From positions 248,001-312,000 of the forward strand of contig JAACJO010000008.1 of NCBI GenBank assembly GCA_013368445.1: a stretch of DNA of 64,000 nucleotides. Direction: 5' to 3'. The DNA is from Leucocoprinus leucothites (taxonomy: Eukaryota > Basidiomycota > Agaricomycetes > Agaricales > Agaricaceae). Below the pieces are notes generated by a model. That model saw only the letters and a program-made list of their open reading frames with translations. It was not told the DNA's origin and did not search any database. Below are positions 56,750-64,000 of the stretch, one piece after another. How positions within the stretch are numbered: position 1 is the first letter of the stretch; each line of letters starts with the position of its first letter. A program made the translations under genes and the position numbers.

Positions 56750-57065
56750 CTCGTTTAAGTTGAACAATAGATATTTTTGATGTAAAAGGACCAAGCTCCA
56801 AGATATGCATCAATCTCGATCTATATTGGGAAACTCAGCGATGCGGTGAACTTGCTTTGCTCAGACGCCCACCCCTGCTTTTTCGCCTTCTTCCTCTCCC
56901 TTTTCCATACACAACTCTCCTCCTTTCTGGCCCTCTACTTGCTAGCCTCCCCCTCTCATCCTCCAGCTACTTCGTTCACGTTTTACACGCGTGTATTTAC
57001 CCGAAAGGCTCAAACCACAGCCTTTGACGCAACTCTTCCTTTCAACATCTCCCCTACTCACAGCA
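56750..57065. other. promoter region of the CHK2-like kinase gene
   Basis: About 315 bp, with a marked C/T-rich tract at 56870-56960 (cttcttcctctcccttttcc and similar) before the start. No gene is seen. Confidence 0.5.
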
Positions 57066-59493
57066 ATGGACCACTTCCGCGAAGAGGACAGTATGGATTT
57101 TGACTACGCTGAGCCACTCCAGGAGACCCAGCAAACCCAAGATCCCCAGACACAGTCAACGCAGGATGCCTCCCAGCAACAGGATGACCTGGAGAAGCAT
57201 CTTTGGGGAGCACTCATTCCATGCAACCCCCAAATTGCTCGTGTGGACCTTTGGAAGATACAAACAAACTACTGTGTTGGACGTAATCCGAGTGGCAACC
57301 AAATTGTGTTTCCCGGCCCCAAGATCAGTCAGTATATTACTGTGTTCTCGCGTTTTTGCCCATTACTAAAGCGACTACAGGTAACTTTCATTGTGAGATA
57401 GTTTGGGATGGTAATGACTCGCAAGATGCTGTTGTCACAGTTCTGGACCTGTCGAGTAATGGAACCTACGTGAGTTTCTTTCCAGACGAGATGTGCTCCG
57501 TTTCCCTACGCCTTTTCAGATCAGCGGCGTCAAGATTGGAAGGAACTGTACCAGGGTTCTGAGGGAAGGCAATGAGATTGGCTTTGGTTCTGCCCAAGCG
57601 CAGCCGGATGGAAACCAAGACTATAGTGTGTCTATGACCCTTCTTTCAGTTACGGTGGCATAAACTTCTTTGTAGGATTTATCTTCCGACTCATGTCAGG
57701 CTCATCGCCCACTGATGGTGTCCATGCTCATTACGACATAACGAATGAGCTTGGAAAGGGTTCGTTCGCAACCGTGATGAGGGCTATCGAGCGTAGCACT
57801 GGCAAGTGGTATGCTATTAAGATCATCACCGAAAAGCACAATCGACCCGTGGAACAAAACCGCGCTGCATACAAGCGGGAGATTGACATCATGAAGAGGC
57901 TAAAGCATCCCAATATATGCGAGCTGAAGGAGGTCTTTTACCAGGACAATGGCATCAGTAGGTCCCTATTTTACTTGGTGACAATCGCCGCTCAACAGTT
58001 GTGGAGACCTCGTGTTGGAATTAGTTGAAGGCGGAGACCTTCTGGAGTACATTTTACGTCAAGGCGGTCTGAGTAAGCAGAATCACGACTAATTTACATT
58101 CTTTGTGTCGTGATCTGACAGCATTTTAGGCGAGGAGAGCGCTAAACACATTACGTATCAAATCTGTGACGCTTTGGCTGTAAGTGTGCGAGGGTTGTGT
58201 TTATCTTGAGGCGTACTAATAGCCATCACAGTACATTCACGCTCAAGGCGTAGCACATCGAGACTTGAAGCCTGAGGTTGGTTTTAGATCGTTATTTTCT
58301 ATATGTGATATTCATCGCCTCGTAGAACGTCCTTTTAACTAAGGATGACCCTCCGGTTGTCAAGGTCGCAGACTTCGGTCTTGCCAAAGCCGTGCTCAAC
58401 GACGAAACTATGCTACGCGTGCGTGGGGCTGTTATGGAGAAAATACTGGAACTAGCTGATTGTCTCCATAGACCATGTGTGGCACACCAACATATCTTGC
58501 ACCAGAAGTTGTTATTCAGCGAGAGGGTGGGGGTTACACCAACCGTGTCGACAGTTGGAGTGTAGGCGTGATTCTGTTCTCCATGTCCGTTACACTGTCG
58601 CCTGCATTCCAGTTATCTAGCTCACGAAAAGTTCAGGTTGACAAACTCCAGTCCGTTCATTGAGGACGAGAGGGAGAGAGATATTCGGATACGCATCTCA
58701 ACGCGCAAAGTTGACTGGGAGACACTTTCTACGTCCCATGCATCTAGCCAAGGTATAGTATATCAAAATATGCTCACTCGGTGCCGGATTTTTGATGCGA
58801 TACATTTCAGCCATCAACTTCATCCAGTGCCTCTTGGAGGAAGACCCTGAAATCCGCATGTCTCTCACTCAAGCTCTCCAGCATCCTTGGCTCAGATTGT
58901 ACACCCCTTTCTATGGCGATCTCAAAGCTTACGATACCATTAGTTCCCTGGACCCCCAGGATTTTTCGATGCTCACTTCCATGCCAGGTTTTGACATGAA
59001 TAAAAGCGTCACAACCAACCTCAATGGACTCAACCTCAACGGCAACCATAATGGCGCTGGTCCTTCTTCTGATGTCTCAGTCGCAGGTGAGGATCAACTT
59101 CAGACTCAGGGATCTGACTCTAATCGGGCCTTTGTTTTTATAGGCTCAGATTTATATGAGGAACAGTCTTGGGAACACGACCCCGAGGACGCCAATAGCG
59201 AGAGTACTACAGTCCAAGGTGAAGATCCATCGCTCACGACAGCGACGAACAAGAAGCGTGTACACGCCGAGCTGACGCCGTCGCAGAATGGCGACGATGA
59301 ATCGATGAAGGCGCCTGATGATCACAACGATAATGTGGGTGTTGGGAGAGTGACCCGTTCGCGAGCTAGAGCTCAACAGCAGCCGCAGCAGCAGCCGCAG
59401 TCTGGTGTCGATCAAGAGGACTCGTTTGAAGTGCCTGGGTTGACCAATTCTCGACGTGGTGGCCCGCCGAACAAGATGGCTCGTCGCAAATGA
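57066..59493 (+). CDS. chk2: CHK2/Cds1/Rad53-type checkpoint kinase (FHA + Ser/Thr kinase)
   Basis: Effector kinase of the DNA damage and replication checkpoint. The N-terminus has an SQ/TQ cluster ([20 protein letters not shown]), the target of ATM/ATR-like kinases. The FHA domain shows [29 protein letters not shown] and [21 protein letters not shown]. The kinase domain shows [32 protein letters not shown] (Lys of subdomain II), [57 protein letters not shown], and a C-lobe ending [12 protein letters not shown]. All catalytic residues are present. The C-terminal ~200 residues are disordered, with a Gln/Pro run (QQQPQQQPQ) and a basic end ([10 protein letters not shown]) that may be an NLS. 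A single FHA, as in Cds1/CHK2, not two as in Rad53. At least nine introns. Confidence 0.95.
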
Positions 59494-60622
59494 AGAGATG
59501 TATGCACTGTGCGTTTGTTTCAGCCAACTTTCTGGGCTGCTGCAGCTGTGGCGACCGGCAAATTCTTTTCAATATGTAGAATTAGCTCCTTCCTATCTCG
59601 CGATCTCTCCCTTTCTTTCTCTGACATCGATCTAGTGTTCCCGTGCATATATACATACCATCTCTGCTTTCGGATCTTCGATACTCTTTCTCTTTTAATG
59701 CTCAATCATCACCTTGTGTTCTATCGGTATCTTTTTGGAATTGAATGTGTTTGGAGCATTGCCCCCGATTTGAGAAGCCGTGAAAAATTCAATTTGTATT
59801 GTGACGTGCATGAGGAGACCTAAGTCATGACATTCGGGTTTGTTAGGGGCATATAAAAGTCCATAATTCAGTATGAATGGAGTAAAGCGAAAGAGAAGGA
59901 AAAAGAGGTCAAGGGTCAAGATCGCGCCACATGAGCGTGACCAACCCTACCAACGATGGGTGATTTAGTCCTAAAGGTTCTTGGGACTTCCCAAATGGAA
60001 GGTGAAAGAGTATTAAGTAGAGAAGGGAAAAAGAGCGAAGCGAATAATTACATAGGATTTAGGGTGGAATTCGGGACAGCGTTAAAACGAGGGATCACAT
60101 CACGAGAGCAAGCCTCCCAGAGATGGAAGGAGGAATTTCGACTAAAAAGATACAAGGGAGATTTTTAAAAAGGACCGATAGCAAGAATGGATAATAAAAT
60201 AACAGGCGCAACCCTGGCTGGGTACTCGCATGTTTCAAAAAGCAAGGATAAAAACTGGGTAGCGGGGAAAGGTGTATATAAACAGGCGAAAGCGGAGAGC
60301 AAAACGGAGGAGATAAACGAGGACATGGAGAACTGGCCAAGACAAGCTAGCAAGAAGAGATCAAAGAAAGAAGCTGTCAAAATAAGAGCGAGGAAAAAAA
60401 AAACAAAGACGGATGTCAACAACATTAGAATATGATGGCCGCTGACAGAGGCGAGATGATGAGAAGATGGTATATGCTACAGCCGACAAAATACGGATAT
60501 CATCATTGGCACGTCAAAAGGTCAGACGTCAGATGTGAAGCCCGCATACCCCAGAAAGCCATTTAAAGCAACCTAAAAGACAAATTGTTAGGACGAGGGG
60601 TGAAAAGGGTAGCCGTGAGCGA
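59494..60622. other. 1.1-kb intergenic region between convergent kinase and regulator genes
   Basis: Shared 3' region. 60.0-60.4 kb is strikingly purine-rich on the plus strand (aagaagagatcaaagaaagaag and similar, ending in a run of ten A). This opens Lys/Glu-rich frames at 59956-60168 and 60187-60435, which I take as composition artefacts. No RNA gene is recognised. Confidence 0.5.
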
Positions 60623-62312
60623 TCAACGCTTCTTGTTGGCTGCCGCTTTGGGGGGGGCCTCGGGATTCGATTTGGGGTTCGAAGTGGTGCCATCAGTATT
60701 ACTGGTTTTAGAAGCCCCAGCAGCTGGCGTCGATGGAGAGCCTGGCGAGGTCGGGCTAGTCGAGGGTTTTTTACGCATGCCTCGTCGGCTCTCCGTGGGG
60801 TATTCACAAGGGAGTGAGCGTCGAGAACATTGACTAGATGGATTACGGGAGTGTATTGAATTAGTCCACTGTATTGCGATGGATAACAGTTGTAAACGTA
60901 CTTGCAAGTTTTTCCGTCTCCGTCTTTGGGTGGAGGGCCGCAAGCGATTTTACGTCCTCGACAAAATACGCAAGCCAAAGCAGGTTTCTTGTCGGGGTTG
61001 CGTTTGCCATGACCCGACACTATAAGGCGATCTTGATCAGATTATGAAAGAGCGTGCCTTGAAAATCAAGTCATACCTGATGAAATGCTCGAAAGGGCAG
61101 GGTTGGGTGCAATCGTTGCAGCGGCTTGACCAGCCGAAGTCGTCCCACTGTTTATCATAACAAACGCCTCGCCACTGACATTTGAATTGAGCCCCATAGT
61201 CGGTGCAACATTTGGGGAAGGGGGTGGCCATATCATATCAGGACTAGGCATAGGAGCACTTCTGCTCCCGCCAGGTCGGTGGTTCGGAGGGCGAGTATAA
61301 GGAACTGAAGGACGACGCCCCGGTCGGCTGTAACTCTCTCGACTGTCCCTGCGAGATGGCGGCTGAGGAGGGGTAGTATGGGGAAGTCGCTGATCAAGGA
61401 GCAGATGCTCAGACTCGCGTCGGGCAGCATTGATATCCTGAGGGTATGTTGCTGGCATCAGCTCGGGAGGGCTCAGTGGGGAAGACGGTTCAAGGTGAGC
61501 AGGAGATGAAACAAGATTGAAGGGCGGGGGCCTGTGGTATGCATTCGGTGGCGTATGATGACGCTGGCGGGTACTCTGGAATGGGGATGGATCCGAGGAT
61601 GTAGCAGGAGTCAAAGAATCCATCACCGGTGAAGACAGACTCGGGGGGTACTGATTGTGCTGATGGTATTGTCCATGATGCGATATATCAGGGGCCGATG
61701 GAGCTACAGGCAATTGGAAAGGTGCAGCACTCGGGAATGTGTCGGGATATACGTTTGTCGGAGGCGCATAGGGGTTCTGTAGAGTAAGCGTACACAAGGT
61801 TAAGCCTTTCTCCCCTTCTTTGTCGTTTGAGATGATATATCACATACCACATAAGTCGTGTGCTGATTCTGCTGGACCTGCGCGGTGTGAAGAGTATGTG
61901 GCTGCTGCTCCTGCTGCTGCATAGTAACAGAAGGCTTTACAGCACACGACAATGATGAGTGAGAGGCTTGAGGCAGATCATGGCCAGGCAAGGGGTACGA
62001 ATAGTGGAGAGCTCCTCCAAATCCCTCGAGCGGAAAGCTATATCCTGTGAGCACATCCCCATCGTTGAATCCGGTGCGCCAGACCTGGCCATCGGAGCCC
62101 TGGAGAGGCTCGTGGCGTGCGTCAGGAAAAGTCTGGTAAAACTTTTCGTCCTGTTCGCGAAGGGTCTGCTGGAAGGGAGAAAGGTGGTGTTGCTGGTGGG
62201 TGTCCTCGAGGTGAGGGTGTGACATGTGGTTGTCGGTGGTATGGCGGGGTGGATATGGAGAAATATTCGGGGGAGGATGGGCGGGAAAGTAGTTCAGGTC
62301 ATAGGAGGCCAT
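60623..62312 (-). CDS. transcription factor with a C-terminal Zn2Cys6 cluster (497 aa)
   Basis: Minus-strand exons: 62312-61848, 61776-61077, 61019-60902 and 60833-60623. The first ~390 residues are disordered and rich in Pro, Ser, His and Gln (MASYDLNYFPAHPPPNISPYPP ..., PPQPPSRRDSRESYSRPGRRP). The zinc cluster comes late: KKPALACVFCRGRKIACGPP, then TCNQCSRRSLPCEYP. That is C-X2-C-X6-C-X11-C-X2-C-X6-C, with an intron splitting it between TCN and QC. A basic and Pro/Ser tail (RRGMRKKPSTSPTSPGSP, ending ANKKR) follows. There is no fungal-specific middle-homology domain. DNA binding is expected; targets are unknown. Confidence 0.88.
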
Positions 62313-62805
62313 GAGTGGAGGAAGAGAGCAACAGTGATTACGAGAGCTATAAAACTAGATTCATAACAGGCCCATCCCGGCCCTGACTGCTACTTTAATA
62401 CAAATCTGGACCTACAATATCACCCCACACGCCGCCTTCTCATCCCGGCCCCATCCCTTTCTATCTCCAACATACATCCTTTATTCACACATGCTGGCGC
62501 TGTATTCGGGAGCTCACAGAACAATTGAATCAGCAAGTTGATACTATTTCCCGAATCTCACGGTATGTGACCCTGGACATTACAGATGCCCTCGCAACGT
62601 TCAGGCTGCCGGATCTCCCTGTATTGGTACTCTCAAAGCCTCAGGAGCCCCAAGTGGCTTCTCCCAGCCTCCGAAAAGCTTTTTGAGGCCAATCGGAAGC
62701 AGCACCCCCATGATCACATGACCACATAGAATCTCGTTTACTCGTAGTACTGTCTGTCCGCCGGCCGGCAAATCCCAAGTTCACTTGATAGCTATCATGT
62801 ACATA
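62313..62805. other. promoter region of the C-terminal-Zn2Cys6 gene
   Basis: About 490 bp between the regulator start and the stop of the acyltransferase, both on the minus strand. A CCAAT element (gaggccaatcggaag) lies at about 62683-62697, some 375 bp upstream of the regulator start. No coding frame. Confidence 0.5.
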
Positions 62806-64000
62806 CTAGTCCCTCCTTCCCACCCATTCCTTTTCCTCGCTCGTAGTGTAGTCCTCCCCCTCACTGCTAAGCGCGGCCCATTCGCCTTCGATCCGGATGT
62901 TCTCCGACATCGGGATCTTTGCCCCTCTCATCCTCAAAAACTTTATCACCTCTCGCGCATATCTCCATCCTTCTACTTCTTCCGTTCCTTCTGAAGCTGT
63001 GTGCACCACCGTGCCTCCTCCATGCATCCGTGCAAGATGCGCACAAGCGTATATCTTCTCGTCAGCACCTTCACGCTGCAATTCTTTGAAAAACGCAGCC
63101 AGGGCCCGGACTGCCTCTGCCCTTGCCCGCAGTACATGACGCACGAGCCTGCGTGAGGGCGGCCGTCGAATAGGCCTCGCTTTCACGGGCGGCTCTGCTC
63201 CCCTATGTAAATCGGGTGATGAGCTTGGTGACGCTGGGCTCGCATTGGGTGTATCTGTGCCCGATCCGGACAATCTCGCTGGCAATTTCTTTGATCTGTC
63301 AATCCACGGGTTCTCGGGAGGAATCCGAGGCGTCGTGTACTGCGAAAGCGCAGGTAAGGAAAGGTCCCATTTCTTGGGCACCCATACACCAACAAGCACA
63401 CGCCATGCTGCAATACAGCGCTTGGCCCTATTTAATCATTAAATCAGCCGGTCTTCAAACCTCTGCGCCAAGACATAGGGCACCAACCGTTCGTAATTAT
63501 CTGTTCGGGTGTTTCCACTTGTCAGAAGTCGTGTACGTTACTTCAATATATCCCCACTTACCATCTATTATCCGGTTATGGTACACTCCAAATAAGTACA
63601 CGGTCACAGCCGAAACCAGCGCACCGACAGGGGTATACATGGACAATGCCCAAAGGAAGAAAAATGCAACGGAATAGGTGAAAATAAGGGCAATTAACCC
63701 AAATGCAACTTTGTTCTGAGCCTGTGTTTCTTCCTCGTGCTCTACCAGCTTCGCACCATAGCGAGCCATGGCGTATGCTGGTATGTGCACGATAAGCGGA
63801 ATGAAGAAGAAAGGAAGACGAACCAAAATCGAGATCGAATCACGAAGCAAAAGCAAAATGGTATAGAGACGACTCGGCAGAGGTACCGGCGCCTTTGGAT
63901 CCAAGGAACGAGGCAGGGGAAGAGAAGAAAGTGTAGAGTTCGTCAGGTGTGATGATTGCAGCAGGGAGTAGTACTCTAGAAGGTGCCGTCTGACAGACTT
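62806..64000 (-). CDS. glycerol-3-phosphate acyltransferase, C-terminal part (runs off the right edge)
   Basis: First enzyme of glycerolipid synthesis, ER membrane (yeast Sct1/Gpt2 type). The minus-strand frame is already open at base 64000 (KSVRRHLLEYYSLLQSSHL). It continues TLSSLPLPRSLDPKAPVPLP, LRDSISILVRLPFFFIPLIVHIPAYAMARYGAKLVEHEEETQAQNKVAFGLIALIF, SVAFFFLWALSMYTPVGALVSAVTVYLFGVYHNRIID. Two introns then join this to NYER and AKRCIAAWRVLVGVWVPKKWDLSLPALSQYTTP, and it ends after a Ser/Pro and Arg-rich tail at 62806. The two hydrophobic hairpins and the EEETQAQNKV segment match the end of fungal GPATs. The acyltransferase motifs (HxxxxD) must lie beyond the window, so activity cannot be judged. 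Confidence 0.85.

Noticed and set aside
59956..60435. Two Lys/Glu-rich ORFs after the checkpoint kinase
   Set aside because: They mirror the purine-rich strand composition of a 3' region and show no domain or conserved start.

Overview
This is a gene-dense stretch of nuclear DNA from a filamentous basidiomycete, most likely a mushroom-forming agaricomycete. Most genes are broken by many GT-AG introns of about 45-65 bp, often with a CTAAC/CTGAC-like branch site. Very short exons occur. Neighbouring genes are often only 100-300 bp apart on either strand. The repertoire is fungal: ELL of the fungal type, Zn2Cys6 regulators, a DOMON-cytochrome b561 protein, an Afi1 homologue and a fungal ArAE/FUSC membrane protein. 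I found no mobile element with intact coding capacity and no CRISPR array. The species cannot be named from the sequence.

Layout. 0-10 kb: RAD23 (cut by the left edge), a leucine-rich-repeat protein, the ARF6-type GTPase, cysteine synthase, the mitochondrial import subunit PAM16, RNA polymerase I subunit RPA43, an intron-bearing tRNA-Gln(CUG) and a BTB/POZ protein. 10-27 kb: a large LIM-LIM-coiled coil-C1-RhoGAP protein (minus strand), KTI12, ELL, a single-pass membrane protein, a cytochrome P450, an unrecognised basic/Ser-rich protein and ribosomal protein uS5 (RPS2). 27-33 kb: ornithine decarboxylase antizyme with a +1 programmed frameshift site, a DUF1771-Smr protein, a secreted Cys-rich single-pass membrane protein and a Pro/Ser-rich protein. 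33.3-37.1 kb: a gene-poor block holding decayed remnants of a DUF6534-like multi-pass membrane protein. 37-50 kb: the Afi1 homologue, a small membrane protein with unresolved exons, a Zn2Cys6 regulator and the large ArAE/FUSC membrane protein. 50-64 kb: API5, DOMON-b561, homocysteine S-methyltransferase, a CHK2/Cds1 checkpoint kinase, a regulator with its Zn2Cys6 cluster at the C-terminal end, and glycerol-3-phosphate acyltransferase (cut by the right edge).

Functional themes. ARF6 and its predicted docking partner Afi1 lie about 33 kb apart, and a RhoGAP sits between them. All three belong to the cell-polarity and secretion machinery. Cysteine synthase and homocysteine S-methyltransferase are sulfur amino-acid enzymes. 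RPA43, ELL, KTI12 and RPS2 serve transcription and translation. None of this looks like a biosynthetic cluster; most genes are housekeeping or regulatory.

The most striking item is the antizyme locus (27.46-28.97 kb). It has an upstream ORF overlapping the antizyme start, a zero frame ending in TTT-TGA-C, and the antizyme domain in the +1 frame, with a possible hairpin downstream. The splice models were built by hand. Where an exon list is given, the exon lengths add up to a multiple of three, after the one-base shift in antizyme.
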